A DNA stretch of 64,000 nt from Setophaga petechia (taxonomy: Eukaryota > Chordata > Aves > Passeriformes > Parulidae), in NCBI GenBank assembly GCA_024362935.1, contig JANCRA010000007.1:6388503-6452502 (forward strand), read 5' to 3'. Position numbers and translations under genes: made by a program. The notes under the pieces were generated by a model, which saw only the letters and a list, made by a program, of their open reading frames with translations, was not told where the DNA came from and ran no database searches. This document shows, piece by piece, positions 1 through 12,400 of the stretch. Each line of letters begins with the position of its first letter. The stretch's first letter is position 1.

Positions 1-1831
1 AAGCTAACGAAGTATCAACTTCTAAAATGTGAATCTTGTCTTCATTTGAATGTGTTTTCATCTAGCATTTCCATCTAGATGATGGAATTTTCATTTCTCA
101 ATTCAAGGAAAACAGTCAGCAGTGTTATTTAGGAGTGGAGTTCAATAAAAAAGCTCCTGCTTGCTTCACTGATTTTTCTCCTCAGCAGTGTTTCCTCAAG
201 GACATAGTATATGCAATAATTAAATAATTAACCATTCTAGGACAATTTTCTGCTTAAATGACCATGCATTATATGTAACAGTCTTCTGTGTTTGCTTAGA
301 GGTGAAATGTAAATCTGGAGAGAAAAACATCTCAAAAGAACATAATTATGTTCTGACATAATTAGTACCATCCTATGGATCTTGCAGCCTCATGAAGGGT
401 TTTACAAAAAAGAGCAGAGGAATGTTAGTCTGGAATTTCTTTTCTAAAGGCTGATTCAACCAGGCAACATCACCAGCTTTTATAGACCAGTTTTGTTCTG
501 CAGACATCAATGGAAACATATCTGCTCTGTTCCTAAAATGAAAGAAGGGATAACTCCAAGAACCTACATCACCTTCTCTTTGAAGTGAAATGTCAGCTCT
601 CCCATTAACTTCACAAAATCCCTTCAAAAGTTAATTCAAATTTAACAGGATTATTATAATAATTTCAGGGCTTATTAAGAAAATTCCACTAACAGTATTT
701 GTGATATTGACAGCTGATATTCAGCTTAATATTTTGTTAGCTCAGCTTAAATAAAATTAGGGTCTGTGGTCAGTTCTGGGAAGATCTCGGATATTTTCTA
801 AACAGATCCTTCCAGATGAATTTTGTAAAAACAAAAAGTCACTGGGATTAAAACCCAGCAGAAAAAAAAAAAAGTTTGGGTTTAATTACCTTTAAATGGA
901 GATCACTTCCTCCAAAGGCTTCGGATAGAAAAAGTCAGGAGAAATTTCACTTAATGACCTATGATCCAGTATACGTGAAATTAGATACAGCCCTTCCCAT
1001 TCTTTCTCCCATTTACTCTAATCAATCATTCCATAGTTATTACATTTTTAGGTTATACAAACAGAGAAAGAAACCAAAGAGCAGAGTTCTTTGTCCCTAA
1101 CAACAACAGCAAAACCACCACAAAACCCCCAAAGTGCCACAATCTCCCAAATTATCACGAGTTGCAAATAACAACTTCCCCAATGTGCTTTTCACCATTT
1201 GTTCTATATCCTTTGCATATTCAGTCTGCAGCCATTTCTCAATCTCACAGGCTATTATGATCTACTTTCCATTCCACATCACCATGGATATCTTATGATC
1301 ACAAATTATGCTGCCACATCATTAACATTAAATGTCCCAATACAGTAAAACTACCTCATCTTTAATCTCTACTTTTTAATCAGCAAACAAGGTCAGTTTG
1401 ACCATCTGGGGTACCCAAAGCCCTCCTGTATTCACTTGCATCAAGCAAGAAGTCTAATTATTTGCTTCTGAAAATCAAAAACTTCTCCATGGGTTCACTG
1501 AGTGGATCCCTGTGTTCAGTGCAACACTTAAACTGGCTGCAGCTTTAGAGTTCATTTTGTTTTCAGCACCATTATTCCTCTATTAAATGAAAAGTTGTTT
1601 GCTAAAGCAAATGAGACAATTCTGTTGGTGACATCTTAATTTTAGGTCTGTTTTGTCTTTCTGACTGGGATGGGATAATTCTGCTGCTTCAAGCACCATG
1701 AAGCACTTTCCATCATCAAGCAACAAGTCTTGGCTAGGAAAAAAAAAATTATACTTTTGAACATGCTGCACATGATTATTTCACTGCCAGATACAGGGAC
1801 TTCATGTTCTTCTAATTATTTTTTTTTTTAG
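1..1831. other. Unique AT-rich sequence, no gene seen
   Basis: No recognisable repeat or coding region. Open frames are short and protein-unlike. It contains an A12 run at 862-873. It ends in an 11-base T tract followed by AG (1819-1831), which is the possible splice acceptor for the candidate exon at 1832. Confidence 0.5.
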
Positions 1832-1903
1832 TTGTGGAGTGCTGGTATTTGTCAGCCACAAGCAAATGGAGGTGGTACAACTGAAAAGGGAAATCTGATC
1901 TTG
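1832..1903 (+). other. Candidate 72-bp exon (weak)
   Basis: Seen: a T11 tract ending in AG at 1830-1831, a CTAAT branch-point-like motif just upstream, and a near-perfect donor TTG|GTAAGTG at 1903/1904. The enclosed 72 bp is exactly 24 codons. Of the three forward frames only the first is open throughout, reading LWSAGICQPQ at its start and GNLIL at its end; the other two contain stops. I do not recognise the peptide. Pseudo-exons of this quality occur often by chance in vertebrate introns: similar site pairs at 27718-27794, 36255-36385 and 50341-50433 all carry stops. This is a candidate only. Confidence 0.2.
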
Positions 1904-2590
1904 GTAAGTGTAGCAAGAAAGATCAACACTTATTAGATCTATTTTTTTAAGCTGACATTTGTAAAATCAAGGTTAGGAAAAAAGTTTTTGCAAGATAGGA
2001 ACTCTGAAGTGTTGGAGTCCTTTAAAATATCCCTCAAGAGGCTGTTCTGGGATCCCAGAGCCCCAGAGTAGAGAAATGGTCACAAGGTTTCCTAGGACAT
2101 CCAGCCTTAATGGAGTCAACATCAGTTGGAAAAAATGGGTATTTTCACCATCTTTCTGTTTAAAAGGCTCTTTTCTCACCCTACAATCACATCAGCAATA
2201 AGCTGATGAGGTCTGACCACACATCCTCACATCTTTGGTCCTGTTTGACAGAACTCCTGGGATTCATTTACATTTTTTAGGTTTGGATATCAGGAGTGAT
2301 TCACAGTCACCATGCAATACAACTCCTTCATTTGAATTCTGCTCCTCCTCCTCCAACACTCATGATTCCACCTGAAATTGTTTTTATTCCCTAAATGAGC
2401 ACCCTTGAATTGTGTACTACTGCACTACATCCTATTTCAATTATTCCAGCCATTCATTCCTTTTCAACAATTTTCTCCTCAGAACAGCACAAAAATACAT
2501 GAAAAGAAATCCCTGATTGCCCATTACAATCGTTCATGATATTAGGATGCAAGGCTGGTCAGTCAGAAATTAAATCTGTGCTGAATTTTA
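1904..2590. other. Unique sequence, nothing recognised
   Basis: Runs from the GTAAGTG motif at 1904 to the CR1 piece at 2591. No repeat, RNA gene or plausible coding frame is visible. Confidence 0.5.
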
Positions 2591-2960
2591 GGATCATGGA
2601 ATGGTTTGGGTTGGAATGGCCTTAAATCCCACCCAGTGCCACCCCTGCCATGGCAGGGACACCTTCCACTGTCCCAGGCTGCTCCAGCCTGGCCTTGGGC
2701 ACTGCCAGGGATCCAGGGGCAGCCACAGCTGCTCTGGGCACCCTCCCAGGGAACAATTCCTAATTCCCAAAATCCCATCTGACAGTGGGAAGCCATTCCC
2801 CTTGTCCTGCCACTCCATTTCCAAATGAACAATCCTTCTCCAGCTTCCTGTGCCCCTTCAGATCAGGGAGGTGCTGTGAGGTCTCCACACACCCTTCTCT
2901 CCTCCAGGCTGAATTCTGTCTCAGTTTCTGTTTATCTCAGGTTTTTTAGTCTCCTCCCCA
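2591..2960 (-). mobile_element. CR1 LINE 3' fragment
   Basis: The plus strand opens with the reverse complement of the CR1 3' end (GGATCATGGAATGGTTTGGG). It then runs through the conserved CR1 tail segment (CCACTGTCCCAGGCTGCTCC, then the GGGATCCAGGGGCAGCC block). The element therefore lies on the minus strand with its 3' terminus at 2591. It is 5'-truncated, as almost all CR1 copies are, and grows too diverged to follow near 2960. Open frames across it on both strands are by-products of this GC-rich tail and are not genes. Confidence 0.85.
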
Positions 2961-4820
2961 GCAGGGCTTGGATGATGACTGAGGTTGCAATCAAATGCAA
3001 TTACAAATTCCTGATGGGCCAGAAATTCTTTCTTTACTCATGCTTAGAAATGGCAGAACACCATGAGATATTTGCAGCCTGAAGGGAGATTTTTGGAAGA
3101 ATGGTATTGTCAATCCAAAATTACATGTCCAAAGTGGAAGATCCACCCCTGCCTTAATTACAACATCATTACCTGGATGCCACACTTGGCTGGGTTGTGT
3201 CACCAAGCCATGTTTGAAGCCTTGGGAGCAGCAGACTCAGGGTGAGTACAGAATGCTGGGACTTTCCTTCAGCATTCTGTACTTGAACAAAAATTAAAAG
3301 GTCACCTCTTCAGCTTCTCTGGGGAAAGACTGATCACAGCACAACTCGGGGCAACCTGCAACAAACAGGAGCAACTTGATGTTGACAAGTTCATTTATCT
3401 TTTGGCAAATTCTACCAATGAAAATGTACCAATAAAGGGGGTTGTTCATTTAAAGAAAGGCTACATGTTTTGTTTTTCAGCCAGAATGTGTTTTGCTCAT
3501 ACCCACTGACAGCAAAGAATTTAAATGCCAAAGAATTTAAATGTTCAATTTTAGCTGTGAAAAATAAAGCTACATCACTTTCAGAATCTGAAAAAAGCAA
3601 TTCTTGTTTGGCCATTGGGTTTGGAGAAAAAAAGATGAACCTTTGACAACTTCATGGCAGACCCCAAGTCCTGCCAGGGTTAGGACTGACATCAGGGATA
3701 CATTCAGTCATAAAGACAAATAATTTTGTGATTTGAAATTCCTTGGTTAACTCCTGTTCACTTTTCCCTTGGATTTGCTCTGGAGCACGAAGTGTCATTA
3801 TCCCAGAGTCATGTAAAAAGAACAATACCTTTTATAACTCCAGATAAAAGCATTTTCTTAGCAATTATAACAAAAATAGCTGGATGTGTTCCCAACAAGA
3901 TTCATGACTGGAATTTGTATCTGTTTATCACCGATAAAGAAAACAACTCACAAACAACAAATTAAAATTATACAAACTAACACTGTATGTTCCCAGGTTA
4001 CAGTAATTGCTTTTTAGCTGTAGTCTGCCTGTAAAATATCCGTGACTCTTAAAAAGAAATTATCTAGTAGTCCTTAAAACTCTTAAAAATGCCCCTTTTT
4101 GGTAATTTTCTTTTCTCTTTCTGCTGCACATACGAGTTTGTTCCAAAAATGAATGCCTGTCAAAAAGAACACAAATGCTAAGCAGGCTTGGAAGGACTCA
4201 AAAGAGCTTGTTTTGCTGAAGAAAAAGAAATATCCGTTCCATTGGCAAGTCAGACTTTGTGGAGGACCTGGAATATCGAGCTGTCTGACTAACAGAAAGG
4301 AAGATGGATGACTCCTCCTGAATTAGATGCTTGAAACCTACTTCTGCTCAAAAGGGAATATAATCAATTTGGGAAAGAGTTGCCTCCAACACTGGGAACG
4401 CTTTATCATAAATAGTAAATTGCATTTGAACTTTACTTGAGTGTTTTAAAGGTATTATTAGAGCTTAACCTTCAAAATGAATAACAGTTTATTTGTGCAG
4501 TTACTCAGGGAAATAGGTTGAGATACCTACTTTGAATAATATTCTACCCTGTCCTTTACACCCCACTTCTTCTATTTATTATTAGCTGGGTTTATTACTC
4601 ATTTAATTTGTCCCTCTTTGTGTCCAGAGGCAGCACCTGAAGGGCATGGAGCAAACACGAGCTCAGATCTCCCTCTGCAGATGAGGAGCTCCAGAGGGAC
4701 CATCAGGGAAGAGCTTGCTGAGCTCCCAACCTTCCCCTGCTCATCCAGAGCCTCCAGGAGGGAACCCAGAGGCTCCAGGGAGTGTCCACGAAGGGTCACA
4801 CCCTGAGAGAAGGTGTTGTG
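2961..4820. other. Unique sequence with one hairpin
   Basis: No gene or interspersed repeat recognised. The single structured element is the perfect-stem inverted repeat at 3245-3283, listed separately. The 4600-4800 part is more GC-rich and open in several frames, but nothing looks like a protein family. Confidence 0.45.
3245..3283. repeat. Perfect 14-bp stem inverted repeat (hairpin)
   Basis: AGTACAGAATGCTG at 3245-3258 is exactly mirrored by CAGCATTCTGTACT at 3270-3283. The spacer is 11 bases, and two further G-U pairs are possible at its base. As RNA it would fold into a tight hairpin of about 40 nt. That is shorter than a usual pre-miRNA, so I make no miRNA call. Confidence 0.8.
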
Positions 4821-5290
4821 AAAATTTTACTGATTTTTTTTCTGTATTTCAGAAAGTTATTTCACCAGAAGATGAGATGCAGGGATCACAGGTTGTTATT
4901 CTTATTTAAGTTCTGGCAGAACTTCCATTGCTCTCCAAATGTCCTGGAATGGGATCATTCATCCCAACCCTCCAGCTGGTGACTCCAGCTGAGGCTCTGA
5001 GGGCTCACAACTTCCACTCTGTAAATTCAATTAAGATCTGGCACTGAGCCTTTTCAGAAGGAAACCTACCCAGGATATCAGATCCAAAGGGAAATCCCAG
5101 CCATGAGGTCACAGGCAGCCCAGAACACTCTGCAGCTATTTGTAATTTTTTTTTCACATATTTCAGCTGAAATTTTACTGAATTTTTTCCTGTATTTCAG
5201 ATGTACCCCTGGCCAGAAGGTGAGATGCAGGAATCCCAGGTTGTTGCTCTTACTTAAGTTCTGGCAGAATTTACACTGCTCTACAAACAT
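4821..5290 (+). repeat. Diverged direct duplication, 348-bp offset
   Basis: The 120-base segment 4821-4940 reappears at 5169-5288 with 24 mismatches (about 80% identity) and no indels. Both copies contain a pyrimidine tract ending in CTGTATTTCAG and the downstream word TTCTGGCAGA. Sequence between and outside the copies does not align. This is either two pieces of one unrecognised dispersed repeat or an old tandem duplication. Translations stay similar only because the DNA does. Confidence 0.75.
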
Positions 5291-8200
5291 CCAAGTTGAA
5301 AAATTCCATGTAATTTACAACCAGCATTCACCCACACATGGGTTTTTCCCTACTGTTGATGAGGTTTTTAATAGAATAAAAGTTATCTAATAATTGAATT
5401 GCCAAAAATCAAAATCCATCTGTATTTTGATGCCATTTAAATGTCTCCATGAATAATCCAGCTCTGGGTTTTACTCCTATAAGGTCTACATCTCATTTGC
5501 TAACAAAATTAAGTATAGGAAATAAATCTGGATGTTCACTTCCTTTTTGAACTTGGCATGGGTGCATATATCAGTTTCCAAGACCTGTGCCTTAGTTCTT
5601 TGTTTCAGAAACAGAGATCTAGATCAGGAGCCTCAGCTTTCTTACACAGCAACAAATATTAAACTAATAAAAATTATTAATTTTTTCTACTATTTTTCCA
5701 TTGTGCTTAAATATCTTCATGCTCAGTACAAGTCATGCTTAAATTTAAGCACAGTTATGTTTAATACCTGTGGAAGTAGCACTGGTGTAAAATGAACAAC
5801 AGGAATAAGTCATTGAAAAAAATGAAGACTTAAGACAGACAAATATCAAGGACTGTTTCTGTTCCCTAAGTGCTCTAAAATACTTAATTAAATATGCACC
5901 AGAAAACAATTTCTGTAATATTAAAATATGCTGCCATTTCTGTAATATTAAAATATGGTGCAATTTCTAGGGCTGCTAAAAGTCAGAGCATTATTTTATA
6001 TTTAAAATATAATCCATTTGCACTGAAACAATACATTTGTAAAATCCATGGTTTTCATACCGTAGCTTTTCACTTTGATGCAGAGCTCCTCCAGCTCAGG
6101 ATAACAGCATTTGCATCTTTTTCTGGTTTTTCACATCCACAAATTCAATCTTCAAGCTCTTAATTCATTTCTGAAAAAAAAAAAGGAAAAAAGCAATGCA
6201 GTCTGAGAAATACCAACTAGAGGGAGAGGCATGATCCATTGAAAAGGGGAATTTCTTGGGGATTTTTGCCTCACTTCACAGTAGACCTTTCAAGGGTCCT
6301 TGGGAATATTTCATATTTCATGTGTCTCTTCCTCTGAGCATATTCTCCTAAATTTCATTTCAGTGTGCAGCCACCAGGTAAGAGCTGTTCAGGCAGTGAT
6401 GCAGAAGGATGCAGCAGGTTCTGCTTCCCCAATACCTCCCTGCACGAACAGGTAGGCAAGAGGAGAATGGAAAATAGCAGGAATAGCAGGACCAGCTCTC
6501 CATGGCTTGCCCCAGCTAGCCTGACATGCTGAAATGTCTGAAATGGAATCTCTGGCCACTGCACAGAATTGCCACAGCATCACCTCTCTCCATAATTGTG
6601 AGTGTTTAAAACCTTTTAAAAATTTCTATTATTATTTTGTTAAAATTGTGAAGCATTAGAGATAGCTGGACACAATGAAAATCAGGAAGATGAGGATAAG
6701 CTTAGAGGTTCTGTGAGGAAAAAATGGGTGACAGCATCCCTGGGTTGAGAAGATTCTTCCTACACACTTGCCAGGCTGGCTGGACTAACCCAGTGTTCCT
6801 AGAGAGCTCCCAGGAGAGGGATGCAAGGCCAGGAGAATGAAAAGAGCACACACAGAACCAAAACCTCTTTAAAAAGGGAAACCTGCACAAAACCCCTGCA
6901 GACAGGGGTTCATTATCAACAGATCCATACCAAAGTGGAGAGGACTGTGGCAGAGCTCTGCAGGATCCAGCACTAATCCATACTTGGATTGATTCCTTGC
7001 AGGACAGGTTTGAGCAAAAAGGCAGCAAGAAATCAGAATTGTAAAGCTCTGTGGGCAAGCAGCAGGTTCCTGACTTCACCTGAGGAATAACCAGTCAGGG
7101 TGTGGGCTCTGGGGAATTCCTGGGGGGCACAAAATGAGAAAATCTCAGGAAATGCAGAAGAGACCTGGAACAAGAGCATGGGGTGCTGAACACATCCAGT
7201 CTGAGAAAGAGATGAAGCAAAGCACAGAAAATGTGACAGATCAAAAATGTGGCAAGGAATGGGAGCCCAAGCCTACAGAGCAGCATCACAATTTCCAAAT
7301 ATATGGGAGGTGACCATAAAGGAGACAGAAATCATCTCTTCTCCCTGTTGATAGCTGATAAAATAAGAGCTCATGGCCTGGAATTAGGTTCAGGCTGGAC
7401 TTCAGCAGGTGCTCCATGGGGAAGGCTCTAATGACAGGCTGGAGGAACAGCTGTCAGGACTATTTGAAGAACTTGTCTTCTTTGTCCTTGCCCACCCTAC
7501 AGCTTGAACCACAGAGAAAGGTTAAGCAGTGATAAATGGTACCCCTACCTGAGGGCTGGCAATGTGAATTTGGTGGGTGTGTGTGTGAAAATGGTGCTCT
7601 GGGGATGCAGTGCAGTGCTCTAACACAGACTGTGTATATTCTAGCATGTATTTTGGAAATAATAATGGAAACTATCAATATAAGATATTAAAGTGTAAGA
7701 AACCAGGAGGCTGGAAAGTGGTAAGAACGTTCCTAACATGAAAAATAATTTTATTATCTAAGTATATGGATGCAGATGAACTATGTCTGAATTATACTCT
7801 CTATTCTGTCAAGACATGCTGATTTTTAAAATATTTTCTGCTGCTGTTCCATCTTTCTCTTTTTCCAAACCATGAGAGTATCTTGAGAGGAGCTTTTCTC
7901 ACTGCTAAAGCAGCAATTTTATGGAGATGTGTCCTTAAGAACAATGCTTTCCTTGGGGTGAAAGTGAATCCTGCTGTGCTGCCGAGCAGGCTGGAGCATC
8001 ACCCCATTGTCAGGGCTGTCCTTACCACAGTGTGAGCTCAACTCTGCCCTCAGAAGGGTCAGGGCCAGCACAAACTGGCTGCAGAGAATCCTCTGGAAGT
8101 TTCAGAGGCATAAAAGACTTTCTCACACCTCTCTGAAAAGCGGCAGGGATAATCCAAGAGATAATTATGGAATACCTGCAGTCTATTCTCTCAGGATGGC

Positions 8201-9374
8201 AGGCTGAGGCTGGGACCTGCAGAGCCCATTCACACCACTGCTCTCAGCCACAGAGTCTGGGGCTTGATGAATTCCACAGGAATATTTCAAGTGAGAGTGG
8301 AACTGGAGGTGGGAACATTCATCACCACACAGTTACAGTGTGGTAGTGGGGAAAGAAAAAGGAAAAGATGGAAGCAGACATCCCTGAAAGTCCTGCTGTG
8401 GCTCTATAACTGTGTGACGTTATTAGAAAGACGCCTGAAATGAGTTATGGAACTAATTAAGGAAATATAAAAGCTTGGAAAAAAAGTTCCTGGTTAAGTA
8501 TAATTGATAGTACAAATCTAATTTGAAAGGTTAACAAGCTCTTGAAAATTGTTGAATCAAGTACAGACTGATGTTTTTAATATCATTATATACAGCTAAC
8601 AGATGGTATAGTCTTTTTATTATATTGTCAGCTATTAGATTTTCACTTCTTAAGCAAATAACTGAATTATACTAAAGATATTTATGGCTATTTTAAAAGA
8701 TTTTTTCAGTTGTCTAATATCTGTATGTACTGATCAAATGCATAATATTTACTATTTAAAAAAATCTGAAAGACAAGATTTAGATAAGAATTCAGAATAT
8801 TTCACTCTCCCTTCTAAAACAACTTTATTTTACATCTTAATTAAAACTTGATTGGCTTTATAAATAACATAACTTTAGATATGTAAATATCTTTTCAGGT
8901 CAAACGAGAATTAGAAGAAGAATAGAAAACAAAGCAGCAGGGAAAAAAACTACACTTAATTCAAAAATTCTCATTGAAAAAAGCCAGTGAAAAATTAAAT
9001 TTAATATGCAAGATAATATATTAGATACACCAATTCAGAAAGATCAGCAGAGTGGTGATTACCTCATTCCTAAACCCTGCAGTCTGTATCTGATAGCTAC
9101 TTTATCTGGGTTCTGAAAATCACTGAAATAAAATCCATTACTTACTTTGGTATTTTTAAAACAAACCTTCATATAAGATTCAGAGTTCTGGCTCCTGTTG
9201 TGCTACTTCCACCACTGAATAAGAAATTCTACAGACTTGTTACACATCAACCCAAAATTTTAGAGTTGAGGATTCAGAGATGAAGCATTACAATAATAAT
9301 GCTGTATTCCTCATAACAGTCAGTGAGATTTCAGCTCCAGGGAAGGCAGAGAGGGACTTTTCATCAGGAACTGC
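5291..9374. other. About 4 kb of unique sequence
   Basis: No gene or interspersed repeat recognised. Small local features are a 27-bp tandem duplication at 5909-5962 and a short TG run at 7574-7587. The 125-codon frame at 6702-7079 (minus) has no family character and is taken as chance. The 8400-9250 part is strongly AT-rich. Confidence 0.5.
5909..5962 (+). repeat. 27-bp tandem duplication
   Basis: Two adjacent copies beginning ATTTCTGTAATATTAAAATA at 5909 and 5936 differ at two positions. A third copy starts (ATTTCT) at 5963 and breaks off. Confidence 0.85.
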
Positions 9375-9629
9375 AGGGATGGGATAAAGGGGAATGGTTT
9401 CCCACTGCCACAGGGTAGGGCTGGATGGGATACGGGGAATTAGGAATTGTTTCCTGTGAGGGTGGGCAGGCCCTGGCACAGCTGTGGCTGCCCCTGGATC
9501 CCTGGCAGTGCCCAAGACCAGGCTGGAGCAGCCTGGGACAGTGGAAGGTGTCCCTGCCATGGCAGGGGGAGGAATGGGATGAGCTTTAAGGTCCCTTCCA
9601 ACCCAAACCTTTCTGTGATTCTATGATTT
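9375..9629 (+). mobile_element. CR1 LINE 3' fragment with intact tail
   Basis: Contains the CR1 tail blocks in forward order: GGGCTGGATGGGAT, the GGATCCCTGGCAGTGCCCAA block, then GACAGTGGAAGGTGTCCCTG, and finally CAACCCAAACC followed by TTCTGTGATTCTATGATT. That final short ATTCTRTG-type repeat is the CR1 3' hallmark, so the 3' end is complete at about 9629. The copy is 5'-truncated. Confidence 0.9.
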
Positions 9630-9727
9630 ACTAAGAAGGAGAGCCCTCAAATTCATTCTTTTAAGTATCAGACAAGATTTATTCAGTCCAAACTGAATTT
9701 GGAATCTACAGCAAGCAGGACTCATCC

Positions 9728-9815
9728 CAGAATCCCAGCCTGGTGTGGGCTGGAAGGGACCTCAACACCCATCTCACTCCAGCCCCTGCCATGGGACACC
9801 TTCCACCACCTGGGT
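9728..9815 (-). mobile_element. CR1 LINE 3' fragment, short
   Basis: AGAATCCCAGCCTGGTG followed by GGGCTGGAAGGGACCT is the reverse complement of a CR1 3' end. Only about 90 bp remain. It faces the plus-strand CR1 that ends 98 bp to its left, so the two 3' ends point at each other. Confidence 0.7.
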
Positions 9816-11999
9816 TGATCAAATCCTTACAAAGACAAGAAGCAGGACATGAATCACTCCTTTTGTATCAGTGCTCATCTCATCTAAACTTAGCAACTGA
9901 AAGGGCAAGCACCTCCTTGTTAGGATTCCTGTGTAATCCCAGGGACTGATTGCCAGACACCTGCCATGGCCTTGCTGAGGTGCCTGCTTGCATTCAGCAG
10001 AAACAGCAGAAATCCAAACAGCTCCTGAGGAGAACACATTTAAAACAGCTCAGTCAGATGGAGACAAGAGGATAATATCCACACTTGAGAGCAGCCTCAC
10101 TAAGCCAGAGCAAATGTGCCCATATTCCCCACACTCATCAACATCAGTTTCCTTGGGCAGCACTTGCACAAACACCCTCCCAGCTGGGCTTTCATTTTGA
10201 ATTCTGCAGGCTAATGCTCATCCCTAGCAATAACCAAAGGCTCTGCTGGCAAGGCCTGGGAAGAATCCAGGAATGGCTGTTGGTGAGGCCATAAAAATGG
10301 ATAGCCTGAGCTTGATGGCTCTTGAAATAATCACACAGCTTCAGCTGGTGGAGGAAATGAGGGATGGGAAATGCTCCTTCTGTGAGCTAGGAGCAAAAAA
10401 CTGACCTGGACAAGTTCAGGCATCCTGCAGTCTCAACTTAATGAATTCATTGGACCCTTGGCTGGAGTGAAATAAATAAAACATTGCATTTTCTCACTTG
10501 TGGTTTGCCTCAAAACAGCCACAAAACAACTGTTTTGCCACTTGAAGGAAACTAAAAGTAATCTGAAAGTTTATGGGGGTTAACAGCTGATTACAATCAA
10601 AAAGCTGGTACAACAGTGGATTCAATTGTTCTGTTTGCCACTCTTGTAGTCCTTGTCAAAAGGCTGGATTTATGCCAGCCTTCCTGTCCTTCTTACAGCC
10701 TTTGTCACAAAAAGAGGCATAGCAGTTTTACAGCCCTGTATTTTCTCTCAAAGATAACAGTAAACAATATTCCTTTGATGTTTTCAATGTTCTATAATTT
10801 TACTGAATGGTCCTTCTTATTCTTCCTTTTATATTCTCAAACTGATGAAAAAGTGATGAAATGGCCAACAAAATAAAATAGAGAATTGTGAAGAGGTTAA
10901 AGCAGTGAGCCTGGCTACTGTCCCTCATGGGGCAGGCAGGGCATAGAGACTTTTGTTTCATTTTTGATCATTTTTGTCATAACTCTCTTGTGAAGTAGCA
11001 CCACACTACACAACAAGCTCACACAGAAACTGCAGATCATACCAAGAATCAGTTCCCAACCTAAATAATAGGTAAGCTAGAGTTGATTCCATTCCTTTAG
11101 CAAATGCTCAGCAAGCCACAGGTGCCCCTGACCCTCTGTGGGCACACACGTGTAGCTATGGCTCCAGACAAACCCCAGTTGCAGACACTCCTGCTCATGC
11201 AGAGGAGATGGAAGAGCCACCATGTCACAAATTTGTCATGCTAACACCCCCCTGGAAGTGATGTGAGCTGTGGTAATGGGGGAGTGTAAGGAATCACTCT
11301 GCAGAGCATTGGTGAAGCCCTAAAATGAACAGAAAATTAAATAACACAGTGAGGTCTCAGTGGGAAAGGAAGATAGAGCACAGTTCTTGATCCTTATGTG
11401 CCAAATTCTTGCCCAGGCTCTGCAGCTGATCTGTGGGGTCCTCTGTGCTCTCACAGGGACAGTCAGTGTGGCATGGATGCAGACAGAGAATGGGACAGGG
11501 CAGAGAGAACAGAGCCACTGCCTGCAGCTCCATCCCCTGCACGATGAGCACTGCACTGCTGCATTCCTGCCTGGTGCTGGGTGCCTGCAGACACAGGGGT
11601 CAACGAGGCAATCACATCACTGAAGCTTTCCTGGTACCCAAACTAGTTCTTTGAGTCCATCTTCATTTGAATTCTTTTTCCCTAAATGTGAATGTTTTGG
11701 GTATTCTGTGCTGGACACAGCTGCACAGACTCGAATTTCAGTCTCACTTTGAACACCTGAAGATGGAAACCTGGGAAGGAGTGGACAGGGAGAGTCACCT
11801 TCCAGCACTGCAGAGTCCTGCTGTGGCTGGGTCCTTGTCTGGAAGCTTCCCTGACCTCTGATCACCTTCACCTCCCTCCCAAACCTTCTGGGTCACAGCA
11901 ATCCCACTGGAACCTGGGGGATCAGGTTCTCTTCTCATTCATCCTATGGAAGCAATTTCTTACAAAGTGCCACAGAGACATTTCTTGCTGCATTAAGGT
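9816..11999. other. Unique sequence, nothing recognised
   Basis: No repeat family, RNA gene or protein-like frame. The 11320-11870 part is GC-richer and open in several overlapping frames on both strands, which argues against any single one being a gene. Confidence 0.5.
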
Positions 12000-12400
12000 A
12001 GAAAAATTATAAAGAAAGGCCCTATAAAATCAGCCTGCTCTGTTAGATCAGTGGCTGGCCTGTCAAGTTAGCCTTTGCAAGTTGCCATGTGAGAACAATC
12101 CTGGTGTGAAGAGTTTGTTAAGATAACAATCCATTCCTGGGTGAAAACCAACCAGCACCTGTATAAAAATTAAATCCATCCCATGAGAATCAGTGAAGAA
12201 AATATGTAGACAATGTAAGAGTAGAGAGATTTGATAGACAAGTAAAACACCTTTTACTAACCAAGAGATTGATTGGCAAGAAAGCTACTGACCAACTGGA
12301 GTCACACACAAGGTCTGTAAAATTGTCTAAAAAATATTTATGCAAATAAAGAATGGGCTTTTATTCCTGCGTGAAGAAAATGGAGTCTTGTGGGATTCAT
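12000..12400 (+). mobile_element. LTR-like repeat, copy A
   Basis: This segment aligns over most of its length with the reverse complement of 38190-38590, at roughly 70-75% by eye. Shared words are AAGAAAGGCC, TAAAATCA, GGCTGGCCTGTCA, TTGTTAA followed by ACAATC, ATTCCT and CATGAGAATCAGT. It holds AATAAA at 12345-12350 and then ATGGAGTC, a 3' arrangement also seen in other LTRs of this window. I take it as a solo LTR. Its ends are uncertain by tens of bases and no target-site duplication was found. Confidence 0.6.

Noticed and set aside
3245..3283. Pre-miRNA call for the hairpin
   Set aside because: The stem is too short for a usual precursor and there is no evidence of processing.
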